Source: JBBQXK01 sp038209775 (lineage in GTDB: Bacteria > Pseudomonadota > Alphaproteobacteria > Rhodobacterales > Rhodobacteraceae). Taken from it: DNA of 18,962 nt. Where the stretch lies: the NCBI GenBank assembly GCA_038209775.1, contig JBBQXK010000062.1:1-18962 (forward strand), given 5' to 3'. The translations under genes and the position numbers were made by a program. This document shows, in pieces, positions 7,039 to 14,030 of the stretch; the first letter of the stretch is position 1; every line of letters starts with the position of its first letter. The notes beneath the pieces are model-generated. The model saw only the letters and a list, made by a program, of their open reading frames with translations. It was not told where the DNA came from and did no database searches.

Positions 7039-7290
7039 TCAGCCGATGTCCAGCGCAATGGCATGGATGCGCGTCGTAAGGTCGCCGAGGGCAGCATGGA
7101 CCGCCCGGTGCCGCTGGACCCGTGACATGGGGGCAAAGACCCCGGCGCGGATTGTCACGCGAAAATGGCTTTCACCCGTGCCGTCGTCGCCTGCGTGGCC
7201 CGCGTGGCGGTGGCTTTCGTTGGCGATGTCCAGCGTCGCGGGGGCAAAGGCGGCAATCAACCGCGCCCTGATTTCATCTGCAACCGGCAT
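7039..7290 (-). CDS. bolA: BolA family protein
   Basis: An 83-residue BolA-type protein. It begins MPVADEIRARLIAAFAPATLDIANESHRHAGH, and in the second half shows ESHFRVTIRAGVF and SRVQRHRAVHAALGDL followed by IHAIALDI, which is the family's helix-turn-helix-like alpha/beta fold with its conserved histidines. BolA proteins bind Fe-S clusters together with monothiol glutaredoxins and influence iron regulation and cell shape. The start is fixed by the family length. It is divergent from a J-domain gene with 73 bases between the starts, a pairing usual in Rhodobacterales. Confidence 0.92.
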   Translation of the reverse strand: MPVADEIRARLIAAFAPATLDIANESHRHAGHAGDDGTGESHFRVTIRAGVFAPMSRVQRHRAVHAALGDLTTRIHAIALDIG

Positions 7291-7363
7291 TTGACCCAGT
7301 CCCCCTCTGTTGTTTCCGCGCCAAAGCCCTAAACTCTTGCCTCCGAGTCGGAAAGGCATGGTG

Positions 7364-8002
7364 ATGGCAGAACGTAACCCCTTCGAGTTCGACATGCGCG
7401 TCTCGGCGGACAAGAAACGGCGCAAGACCGGGCGGCGCGGCATGTCCGGGGCGCAGGACACGTCGAACCGCACCTGCGATTTCGCGGGCTGCCAGGAGGC
7501 GGGCCAGTACCGCGCGCCCAAATCGCCCGAGCGGCTGGATGAATACCTGTGGTTCTGCAAGGATCATGCGCGGGAATACAACCTGAAATGGAACTTCTTT
7601 CAGGGCACCACGGACGCCGAGTTTCAGGAGTTTCTGGACAAGGACCGTCTATGGGGCCGGGCGACGCAGCCCTTTGGTGCGAACGATGTCGAGGGGCGGG
7701 CCTGGCAGAGGCTGGGCGTGGATGATCCGATCGAGATATTGGGTGAGCGTGCCACGCAGAACCCCGGCCGCAGCCCGATGGCCACCTCCACCCGCAAACT
7801 GCCCCCGACCGAGCGCAAGGCGCTGGAAATTCTGGACGCCCGCGATACCTGGACCCGGACCGAGATCCGCAAACAGTATAAAAGCCTGGTCAAGGACCTG
7901 CACCCCGATATGAACGGCGGCGACCGCAGCGACGAGGACCGATTGCAAGAGGTGGTCTGGGCCTGGGACCAGATCAAGGAAAGCCGGTTCTTCCGCGAGT
8001 AG
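7364..8002 (+). CDS. J-domain-containing protein with a Cys/His cluster
   Basis: A 212-residue DnaJ-class co-chaperone that should stimulate a DnaK-type Hsp70 ATPase. The J domain is at the C-terminus (about 150-210), with the HPD motif at residues 180-182 in KDLHPDMNGGD. The N-terminal half has a basic stretch (about 17-26, KKRRKTGRR) and a possible metal site: Cys38, Cys43, Cys65 and His68 (TCDFAGC and FCKDHA). It lacks the G/F region and the zinc repeats of DnaJ itself. The ATG at 7364 is chosen because GGAAAGG at 7350-7356 is 7 bases before it; another ATG at 7358 is too close to that site. It is divergent from bolA, and its client is unknown. Confidence 0.9.
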   Translation: MAERNPFEFDMRVSADKKRRKTGRRGMSGAQDTSNRTCDFAGCQEAGQYRAPKSPERLDEYLWFCKDHAREYNLKWNFFQGTTDAEFQEFLDKDRLWGRATQPFGANDVEGRAWQRLGVDDPIEILGERATQNPGRSPMATSTRKLPPTERKALEILDARDTWTRTEIRKQYKSLVKDLHPDMNGGDRSDEDRLQEVVWAWDQIKESRFFRE

Positions 8003-8011
8003 ACACGTTAT

Positions 8012-8026
8012 TGCGAACCGTTCTCA
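8012..8026 (+). promoter_or_regulatory. Fur/Mur-like operator 1 upstream of sitA
   Basis: TGCGAA-CCG-TTCTCA is a 6-3-6 inverted repeat with one mismatch, lying just upstream of the predicted -35 box of the metal transporter operon. Fur-family regulators (Mur in many alphaproteobacteria) bind imperfect palindromes of this size ahead of sit genes. Assignment to Mur is inference. Confidence 0.5.
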
Positions 8027-8032
8027 GTAGCA

Positions 8033-8060
8033 TTGACACTTGCGAGTTAGTCGCAATAAA
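8033..8060 (+). promoter_or_regulatory. sitA promoter overlapped by operator 2
   Basis: A consensus -35 box, TTGACA, is at 8033-8038 and an AATAAA-like -10 box at 8055-8060. The spacer is filled by the perfect palindrome TTGCGA-N5-TCGCAA (8040-8056), whose left arm is also found in operator 1, centred 29 bases upstream. A regulator bound here would block RNA polymerase directly. This suggests repression by metal, most likely manganese or iron. The start codon follows at 8090 after AGGAGAG. Confidence 0.6.
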
Positions 8061-8089
8061 GATTGACGGACTGTAGCAGGAGAGTGCCG

Positions 8090-8989
8090 ATGTCGATCAA
8101 TTGGGTGCGGGGTGTGGCGGCGCTGGCGTTGGCGTCATGGCTTTGGACCGGTGTGGCACAGGCGCAGGACCGGCTGAAGGTTGTGACCACCTTTACCGTC
8201 ATCGCTGACATGGCGCGGAACGTGGCGGGCGATGTGGCGGATGTGACCTCGATCACCAAGCCGGGGGCGGAGATCCACGGCTATGAACCAACCCCCCGCG
8301 ACATCATCGGCGCGCAGGGGGCCGATCTGATCCTGTGGAACGGCCTTGGGCTGGAACGCTGGTTCGAGCAGTTTCTGAACAATCTGGGTGAGGTGCCAAG
8401 CGTCGTTGTCAGCGATGGCGTCGAACCGATGGGCATCTCGGCCGGCGAATACGCGGGCAAACCCAATCCGCATGCCTGGATGAGCCTTTCCTCGGCGCTG
8501 ATCTATGTCGACAATATTCGTGATGCGATGTCTGTCGCCGACCCGGCCAATGCAGGCGTTTATGACGCAAATGCAAAGGCTTACAAGGAAAAGATTGCAG
8601 CGACCATCAACCCCTTGAAGGATAAACTGCTGGCGCTTCCCGAAGATCGCCGCTGGCTGGTCACCTGCGAGGGTGCGTTCAGCTATCTGGCGCGCGATTT
8701 CGGGTTGCAGGAGTTGTACCTGTGGCCGATCAACGCCGATGCGCAAGGCACCCCGCAGCAAGTGCGCCGTGTCATCGACGGGGTGAAGGAGCACGCCATT
8801 CCGGCGGTGTTCTGCGAAAGCACGGTGTCCAGCGACCCCGCCGAACAGGTGGCGCGCGAAACCGGGGCGGCGTTTGGGGGCGTGCTGTACGTCGATAGCC
8901 TGACCGAGGCGGATGGGCCGGTGCCGACCTATCTTGACCTCTTGCGCGCGACCTCGGAAACCATCGTGGAGGGTCTGGCCGCACCATGA
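8090..8989 (+). CDS. sitA: Metal ABC transporter substrate-binding protein (SitA-like, Mn/Fe)
   Basis: Captures a divalent metal in the periplasm and hands it to the SitCD permease. The 299 residues start with a signal peptide (about 1-25, ending AQA). The cluster A-I metal site is visible as His in EIHGYEPTP, His in KPNPHAWM, Glu in VTCEGAFSY and Asp in LYVDSLTEADGPVPTY. The His/His/Glu/Asp set and the lack of a His-rich loop point to manganese or iron and not to zinc (ZnuA). The start at 8090 is chosen for the AGGAGAG site and the signal peptide; the frame opens 9 codons earlier. It is the first gene of a four-gene operon, with its stop overlapping the next start by 4 bases (ATGA). Confidence 0.93.
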   Translation: MSINWVRGVAALALASWLWTGVAQAQDRLKVVTTFTVIADMARNVAGDVADVTSITKPGAEIHGYEPTPRDIIGAQGADLILWNGLGLERWFEQFLNNLGEVPSVVVSDGVEPMGISAGEYAGKPNPHAWMSLSSALIYVDNIRDAMSVADPANAGVYDANAKAYKEKIAATINPLKDKLLALPEDRRWLVTCEGAFSYLARDFGLQELYLWPINADAQGTPQQVRRVIDGVKEHAIPAVFCESTVSSDPAEQVARETGAAFGGVLYVDSLTEADGPVPTYLDLLRATSETIVEGLAAP

Positions 8990-9831
8990 CAACGGGGATC
9001 AGGGCCAGCGGTCTGGCGGTTGTATACCGCAATGGGCATGTCGGCCTGCGCGATGTGAACTTTGAGGTGCCCACGGGCACGATCACCGCGCTTGTGGGTG
9101 TTAACGGGGCCGGAAAATCGACGTTGTTCAAGGCGTTGATGGGGTTTCTTCCGGCAACCGCCGGGACCGTCACCATCCTTGACCTGCCGGTGCAGCAGGC
9201 GTTGAAGGCCAACCTTGTGTCCTATGTCCCGCAGGCCGAGGAAGTGGACTGGTCGTTTCCGGTGCTGGTCGAGGATGTAGTGATGATGGGCCGCTATGGC
9301 CACATGGGGTTCCTGCGCCGCCCGAAACCCGCCGACCGTGCAGCAGTGGATCAGGCCCTTGCCCGGGTCAAGATGACCGAGTTTCGCCACCGCCAGATCG
9401 GCGAACTGTCCGGCGGGCAGCGCAAACGCGTGTTCCTTGCCCGCGCGCTGGCGCAGGACGGGCGGGTGATCCTGCTGGACGAACCCTTTACCGGCGTCGA
9501 CGTGCAGACCGAGGATGCGATCATCACCCTTCTGCGCGAGATGCGCGACGAGGGGCGGGTTATGCTGGTGTCGACCCACAATCTCGGCTCGGTGCCCGAA
9601 TTCTGTGACCGCACCATTCTGGTCAAGGGCACGGTTCTGGCGCATGGGCCGACAGCGACGACGTTTACACAAGCCAACCTTGAGGCGGCATTCGGCGGTG
9701 TGTTGCGGCATTTCGTGTTGGGCGGCACCGACCTGCACGATGACGACGACCGCCGCGAGGTGCGCGTGATCACCGATGACGAACGCCCCTTCGTGATTTA
9801 TGCCGACAAGCGCCCCAAAGACGCGCCATGA
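8986..9831 (+). CDS. sitB: Metal ABC transporter ATP-binding protein (SitB-like)
   Basis: The cytoplasmic ATPase that powers metal import. The 281 residues contain Walker A (GVNGAGKST), the Q-loop region (VPQAEEVDWSFP), the signature LSGGQRKR, Walker B (VILLDEP) and the H-loop (VSTHN) in the right order. The C-terminal tail after about residue 240 is acidic, with HDDDD followed by DDERPFVIYADK. Similar tails occur in SitB relatives as I recall, so it is not a fusion. The start overlaps the sitA stop and the stop overlaps the next start, each by 4 bases, which suggests translational coupling. Confidence 0.95.
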   Translation: MTTGIRASGLAVVYRNGHVGLRDVNFEVPTGTITALVGVNGAGKSTLFKALMGFLPATAGTVTILDLPVQQALKANLVSYVPQAEEVDWSFPVLVEDVVMMGRYGHMGFLRRPKPADRAAVDQALARVKMTEFRHRQIGELSGGQRKRVFLARALAQDGRVILLDEPFTGVDVQTEDAIITLLREMRDEGRVMLVSTHNLGSVPEFCDRTILVKGTVLAHGPTATTFTQANLEAAFGGVLRHFVLGGTDLHDDDDRREVRVITDDERPFVIYADKRPKDAP

Positions 9832-10685
9832 GCGAACTCCTTGTGCCGTTCAGCTATGGCTACATGGTCAATGCGATGTGGGTGTCGGCGCTGGTTGGCT
9901 GTGTCTGCGGGTTCCTGTCGGCGTATCTGATGTTGAAAGGCTGGTCGCTGATCGGCGATGCGCTGAGCCATTCCATCGTGCCGGGGGTGGCGGGGGCCTA
10001 TATGCTGGGGCTGCCGTTCGCCTTGGGCGCGTTTCTGGCGGGGGGGCTGGCGGCGGGGGCGATGCTGTTTCTCAACCAGCGGACGGGGCTGAAGGAAGAC
10101 ACCATCATCGGGCTGATCTTTACTTCGTTCTTCGGGCTTGGCTTGTTCATGGTGTCGGTGTCGCCGGTGCCGATCAGCATCCAGACGATCATCATGGGCA
10201 ACATTCTGGCGATCACCCCGTCCGACACCTTGCAACTGGCAATCATCGGGGTGGTGTCTCTGGTGGTGCTGCTGGCCAAGTGGAAAGACCTGATGGTCGC
10301 GTTCTTTGACGAGAACCACGCGCGGTCGATCGGGCTGAACCCCGGGCGACTGCGGCTGATGTTTTTCACCCTGTTGTCAGCGTCTTGCGTGGCGGCGTTG
10401 CAAACGGTGGGGGCGTTTCTGGTGATTGCGATGGTGGTGACACCGGGGGCTACCGCGTACCTTCTGACCGACCGTTTCCCCAGACTTCTGGCGTTGAGCG
10501 CCGGCATCGGGGCGGTGACCTGTTTTGTCGGCGCATACCTGTCGTTCTTTCTGGACGGGGCGACGGGGGGGCTGATCGTGACCTTGCAGACGCTGGTGTT
10601 TCTGATGGCCTTCATCTTTGCGCCGAAGCACGGGTTGCTGGCCGCGCGGCGCAGGACCGCTGCAGCCATCGCGGGCCGGCCATGA
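9828..10685 (+). CDS. sitC: Metal ABC transporter permease (SitC-like)
   Basis: An inner-membrane channel subunit of the ABC-3 family. The 285 residues are almost entirely hydrophobic segments, about eight by eye, with the family stretch LMLKGWSLIGDALSHSIVPG near residue 35 and MVVTPGATAYLLTDRF near the last third. It should pair with the next gene's product as a heterodimer driven by SitB. Start and stop both overlap neighbours by ATGA. Confidence 0.94.
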   Translation: MSELLVPFSYGYMVNAMWVSALVGCVCGFLSAYLMLKGWSLIGDALSHSIVPGVAGAYMLGLPFALGAFLAGGLAAGAMLFLNQRTGLKEDTIIGLIFTSFFGLGLFMVSVSPVPISIQTIIMGNILAITPSDTLQLAIIGVVSLVVLLAKWKDLMVAFFDENHARSIGLNPGRLRLMFFTLLSASCVAALQTVGAFLVIAMVVTPGATAYLLTDRFPRLLALSAGIGAVTCFVGAYLSFFLDGATGGLIVTLQTLVFLMAFIFAPKHGLLAARRRTAAAIAGRP

Positions 10686-11503
10686 TCGAGACGCTCCTCC
10701 TGCCGTTCCAGTTTCCCTTTATGGTCAAGGCCTTCCTCATCACCGCCATCGTCGCGGTGCCGACGGCGCTGATGTCGTGCTATCTGGTGCTCAAGGGCTG
10801 GTCGCTGATGGGCGACGCGATCAGCCATGCGGTGCTGCCCGGCGTGGTGGTGGCCTATATTGCCGGTATCCCGCTGATTATCGGGGCATTTGCCGCCGGA
10901 ATGCTCTGTGCGTTAGCGACCGGTTGGCTGGCGCAGAACAGCCGGGTCAAGCAGGATACGGTGATGGGGGTGGTCTTCTCGGGGATGTTTGGGTTCGGGA
11001 TCGTCCTGTACACCAAGATCAGCACCGACGTGCATTTGGACCATATCCTGTTCGGCAACATGCTGGGCGTCGGCACCGATGATCTGTGGACGGCGGGGGT
11101 GATTGCACTTGTGGTCAGCGTGCTGGTTCTGGCGCGAAGGCGGGATCTGATGCTGCATGCCTTTGACCCGATCCAGGCCCGCGCGTCGGGTCTGGCGGTG
11201 GGGGTGCTGCACTATGGGTTGTTGTCGCTGTTGTCGCTGACCATCGTGGCCGCGCTGACCTCGGTCGGGCTGATCCTTGCAATATCGCTGCTGATCGCAC
11301 CGGGAGCCATCGCGTTTCTTTTGACCCGGCGGTTCGAGCGGATGCTGGCCATCGCCGTGGCGGTCACGCTTTTCGCCGGATTTACAGGGATTTACGCAAG
11401 TTTCTTCATTGATTCCGCCCCGGCCCCGACGGTGGTTCTGACGCTGACCCTGATGTTTGTGGCGGCGTTTCTGCGCAACATCCGCCGCAGCCCCGCAACC
11501 TGA
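10682..11503 (+). CDS. sitD: Metal ABC transporter permease (SitD-like)
   Basis: The second ABC-3 permease, 273 residues and similar in layout to SitC: YLVLKGWSLMGDAISHAVLPG near residue 35 and LLIAPGAIAFLLTRRF in the last third. The two arose by duplication and are expected to form the transmembrane pore together. The ATG at 10682 is chosen because it overlaps the sitC stop (ATGA) and begins the hydrophobic protein; the frame runs far upstream only as a shadow of sitC. Its stop (11501-11503) directly abuts the stop of the convergent DUF4177 gene, so no terminator space exists between them. Confidence 0.94.
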   Translation: MIETLLLPFQFPFMVKAFLITAIVAVPTALMSCYLVLKGWSLMGDAISHAVLPGVVVAYIAGIPLIIGAFAAGMLCALATGWLAQNSRVKQDTVMGVVFSGMFGFGIVLYTKISTDVHLDHILFGNMLGVGTDDLWTAGVIALVVSVLVLARRRDLMLHAFDPIQARASGLAVGVLHYGLLSLLSLTIVAALTSVGLILAISLLIAPGAIAFLLTRRFERMLAIAVAVTLFAGFTGIYASFFIDSAPAPTVVLTLTLMFVAAFLRNIRRSPAT

Positions 11504-11923
11504 TTACATCCTGCCGTTCGGGCGTGACGACGGCATCGGCGGCACTGCGGGGCCAAGTGCCGGGGGCGCGCCTTCGGCGGGGCGGTGGGGCATCGGGGCG
11601 ATGAATGTCGCATCCGGTTCGGGGTCATCCGCGGGTACGAGGACCGGCGCCATCTGCTGGCGCGCGGGTTCGGCTTGCGCGACCGGCAACCCGCGACGGA
11701 ACACCAGCATGTTCTGGAAATGGGTGGCCGTACCGGTAAGGCCCACACGCTCATCACAAGGCAGGGTGTCGGCGCGCAGGTATTCCCAGCCGTCGCGCGC
11801 CATGGCGTTCATTGCATGCGTCAGCGCCACGGCAAAACGTTCGGGCACAGTCTTTGCCCCACGCTCTTTCTCGCCGCGCCGGGGGGCGGGGATCACCTTG
11901 TATTCATAGGCCTGCACGCGCAT
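11504..11923 (-). CDS. DUF4177 domain-containing protein
   Basis: A 139-residue protein. Its first half (about 1-75) fits DUF4177: AYEYKVIPAPRRGEK, then a helix FAVALTHAMNAMARDGWEYL and a final strand FQNMLVFRRG. The family is small and its function is unknown. The second half is a proline-rich, probably disordered tail. No signal peptide is visible. ATG at 11923 is chosen over an in-frame GTG at 11929 because GAGG lies 5 bases before it. A promoter is predicted directly upstream, so the gene is likely transcribed alone. It is convergent with sitD. Confidence 0.8.
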   Translation of the reverse strand: MRVQAYEYKVIPAPRRGEKERGAKTVPERFAVALTHAMNAMARDGWEYLRADTLPCDERVGLTGTATHFQNMLVFRRGLPVAQAEPARQQMAPVLVPADDPEPDATFIAPMPHRPAEGAPPALGPAVPPMPSSRPNGRM

Positions 11924-11944
11924 CCCCACCTCAAATCCGGCGGC

Positions 11945-11973
11945 ACCCTAGCCGCTGCTGCGCGGCGCGCCAA
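11945..11973 (-). promoter_or_regulatory. Predicted promoter of the DUF4177 gene
   Basis: On the minus strand, TTGGCG (11968-11973) and TAGGGT (11945-11950) are separated by exactly 17 bases, close in form to the predicted promoter at 5024-5052. The start codon at 11923 is only about 20 bases downstream, so the leader would be short. Confidence 0.45.
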
Positions 11974-12385
11974 GGGGGTTTTGTCGGGTGTCAGGGCGTG
12001 GCGCCGATTGGGCCTTTGTCCATGCAACCTGCTGGTTGTAGCCCGCGATGCAGGAGCGATCCGTCATCCTCTGACCCGGGACATTCACCATGGGACCGGG
12101 GCGTGGTTCAGTGCGAGGGCGCAGACAGAGGGCCGGGCGATGGGTGCGAGGACGGCGCAAGGGGTTGGGGACGCTGGATTAATCGGGGGGGCAAGGGCCG
12201 GAAAGGTGATCTGCATTACGTCTGCATTCCATGCACATCCCATGCATACGCCCGCACGACAGGTGCGCCGTTAACCATGGCGGGCGAATCAGCCCCCTGC
12301 CCCCGCTTGCCGCGCAGGTTCCGGGGTCGATGACACCATGGCGAGGCTGGCCACGCGTGATTGTGAGGGTGCCCGGAACCGGCGG
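11974..12385. other. Gene-free stretch with a TGCAT-rich cluster
   Basis: No believable protein, tRNA or rRNA was found in these 412 bases; the open frames look like shadows with no family resemblance. At 12210-12247 there are two copies of TCTGCATT three bases apart, then CCATGCA and CCATGCAT, giving four TGCA cores within 38 bases. A 7-bp inverted repeat, CGCCCGC (12249-12255) and GCGGGCG (12280-12286), follows. These could be regulatory sites or part of a small RNA, but nothing shows transcription. The stretch lies downstream of the membrane protein gene and upstream of the DUF4177 gene. Confidence 0.4.
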
Positions 12386-13921
12386 TCACATGTAACCGGC
12401 CCAGACGGCGAAGTGCATGAGGGCGTCCACATAGGTATCGCGCACAACGCCACCCCAGGACCAGACCGCCCGGCCTGCCGCGTAGATCAGCAGCGGGGGC
12501 AGGACGAGGTAGGCAATCAGCAGGGCGGTAAAGGCGATGGTGGCGGGAAGCGCCACTTCCATCCCATGCACCGGCACATCGAAGCGCGCCATCAGGGTGT
12601 TCCACAGGCTGGCGCGGAACCACGTGACGACACTGACGAAAGCCAGGCACAGGTGCAGGAAGGTCGGCACGAAGGTTGAGGCAACCATTGCCACCACCCA
12701 CCAGTTTTCGCCCGGAGCGTCGCGCAGCGACAGCAACAGCGGGCCGATCCCGACCAGCGGTTCGGTGCGGGCGGCATCCACCCATCCGATCACCACGATC
12801 AGGGCGATGGAAAGCCCCGCGAACAACAGCGCCGCCGCCGCAAGATCGGCGAAGGCCGACAGAACCGGCCAGACCCCACCCCGCCGATGGCCCCGCGACA
12901 GAAGCCAGATGGTGATGCCGTAGGACATCCAGTCAAACACCGCGTTGACCAGTGGGAGGACGGCCAGGGTGAGGGCGAAGAGCGCCGCCTGTGGTTGGTC
13001 TGCCGGAACCAGCACGACGGCGGCAAGGGACAGGCCCAGCAAGACAGGAACCAGCGCCGCGTAACCGATCCAGCCCTTTCCCCGCGACGTTAGCAAGGCA
13101 ACCGCGATGGTAAGGGCGAATGCGCCAGCGCCTGCGAGTGCGCCAGCAACAGCGACTGCGCCTGCGAATGCGCCTGCGACTGCGCCTGCGAATGCGCCTG
13201 CGACTGCGAATGCGACTGCGAATGCGCCTGAGACTGCGCCTCCGAGTACGAGTACGAGTACGAGTACGAGTACGAGTACGAGTGCGACTGCTAATGTGAA
13301 TGTGAATGCTGGCGACTGCAGCCACGTCGAAAGCTTTTCGTAGACACCTTTCGACGTGGCTGACGCCAAAATCCGAGTGCCAAGCAGAAGGGCAATGACG
13401 CCGACTGTCGCAGCGGCGATCCACCACGGTGTGTCGAGGGGCACAATCGAAAAGCCGCCAAGTCCGCTGCCCCGCCCGGCAGTGGCCTGCAAAAGACACA
13501 GCATGATCGGATAGATGATCGCGACCTTCAATGCCGCGTCCATGACCGGCCAGGACCATGGGTTGCGCCGCAGCCGTTCAAGATCGGCGTCATCGTGCGC
13601 GCGCGGCGTTGTCCAGTACTCCAGCCTTGCCAGCCATCCCGTCTGCGGCGGCGGGTCTTGCGCGATTGTGCGCGGCAGCAGCCAGCGGGGCAGCCAGAGC
13701 AGGACCTGACGAAGCGTGCGGGTATAGGGCACGTTCGCAACCCTGGCAAAGCGGCCAAGCCGATCCCGCGTGACCTGAATCTCCATCGTCGAAGCCACGA
13801 TGATCCAGATGATGAAGGGGATCGTGACGACGATCTTGGACGTCCAGGAAAAGTCGACCGACAGAAGTATTCCAACGAACGCGGCGCCGATGATTGTGAT
13901 GACGGCATTGAAGAAATTCAC
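12386..13921 (-). CDS. Polytopic membrane protein with an internal dipeptide-repeat segment
   Basis: Family not recognised. A 511-residue inner-membrane protein starting at GTG 13921. Segments: two N-terminal membrane helices (about 3-20 and 28-46), a polar cytoplasmic-looking region (about 47-125), helices near 130-147 and 166-184, then a very hydrophobic low-complexity tract (about 206-270) in which alternate residues are Val/Leu or Ala plus Gly, Phe or Val, followed by about seven more hydrophobic segments. The tract comes from a 6-bp DNA repeat. No enzymatic motif was seen. The GTG start is supported by the immediate membrane helix but lacks a clear ribosome binding site. It follows gatB on the same strand after 109 bases and may be co-transcribed. 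A sensor, transporter or immunity role cannot be chosen from sequence. Confidence 0.8.
   Translation of the reverse strand: MNFFNAVITIIGAAFVGILLSVDFSWTSKIVVTIPFIIWIIVASTMEIQVTRDRLGRFARVANVPYTRTLRQVLLWLPRWLLPRTIAQDPPPQTGWLARLEYWTTPRAHDDADLERLRRNPWSWPVMDAALKVAIIYPIMLCLLQATAGRGSGLGGFSIVPLDTPWWIAAATVGVIALLLGTRILASATSKGVYEKLSTWLQSPAFTFTLAVALVLVLVLVLVLVLGGAVSGAFAVAFAVAGAFAGAVAGAFAGAVAVAGALAGAGAFALTIAVALLTSRGKGWIGYAALVPVLLGLSLAAVVLVPADQPQAALFALTLAVLPLVNAVFDWMSYGITIWLLSRGHRRGGVWPVLSAFADLAAAALLFAGLSIALIVVIGWVDAARTEPLVGIGPLLLSLRDAPGENWWVVAMVASTFVPTFLHLCLAFVSVVTWFRASLWNTLMARFDVPVHGMEVALPATIAFTALLIAYLVLPPLLIYAAGRAVWSWGGVVRDTYVDALMHFAVWAGYM
13116..13307 (-). repeat. Hexanucleotide tandem repeat, 32 units, in frame
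   Basis: 192 bp made of 32 consecutive 6-bp units. On the plus strand most units read GCGNNT (GCGAAT, GCGCCT, GCGACT), with six perfect ACGAGT copies at 13248-13283. A higher-order 24-bp period (GCGAAT, GCGCCT, GCGACT, GCGCCT) is visible at 13164-13205. On the coding (minus) strand each unit gives two residues, Ala plus Phe/Val/Gly, or Val plus Leu. Unit length is a multiple of three, so gain or loss keeps the frame. Confidence 0.95.
13319..13362. repeat. Perfect 15-bp inverted repeat inside the membrane protein gene
   Basis: CAGCCACGTCGAAAG (13319-13333) and CTTTCGACGTGGCTG (13348-13362) are exact reverse complements with a 14-base loop. The repeat lies in coding DNA for about residues 187-201, 12 bases from the edge of the hexanucleotide tract. 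It could fold as a strong hairpin in single-stranded DNA or mRNA, or be a protein binding site. Confidence 0.9.
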
Positions 13922-14008
13922 GCGGCGGCCCCGTGATGGCGGGGCTGAGCATCACCCGACCGGGGCCCCTGCGTCAACAGATTGAACGCGCGGGGTGGCC
14001 CTCGGGTG

Positions 14009-14028
14009 CCCGCATTCGCGGTTGCGGG
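14009..14028 (-). terminator. Possible weak terminator hairpin after gatB
   Basis: A 6-bp stem, CCCGCA and TGCGGG with an 8-base loop, begins 2 bases beyond the gatB stop on the minus strand. No U tract follows, so intrinsic termination is uncertain and read-through into the membrane protein gene is possible. Confidence 0.25.
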
Positions 14029-14030
14029 GG

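Noticed and set aside
8135..8992. Minus-strand frame of 285 codons
   Set aside because: Shadow of sitA; no recognisable domain and no promoter or ribosome binding site.
11585..12274. Plus-strand frame through the gene-free stretch
   Set aside because: Half of it is antisense to DUF4177, the rest has no family resemblance, and composition does not look coding.
13116..13307. CRISPR array
   Set aside because: Units are 6 bp and contiguous with no spacers, and they encode protein.
13107..13343. Plus-strand open frame rich in Ala-Pro, Ala-Thr and Ser-Thr
   Set aside because: It is the hexamer tract read on the other strand; any frame of a 6-bp repeat gives a dipeptide run. The minus-strand frame continues into real membrane protein sequence on both sides.
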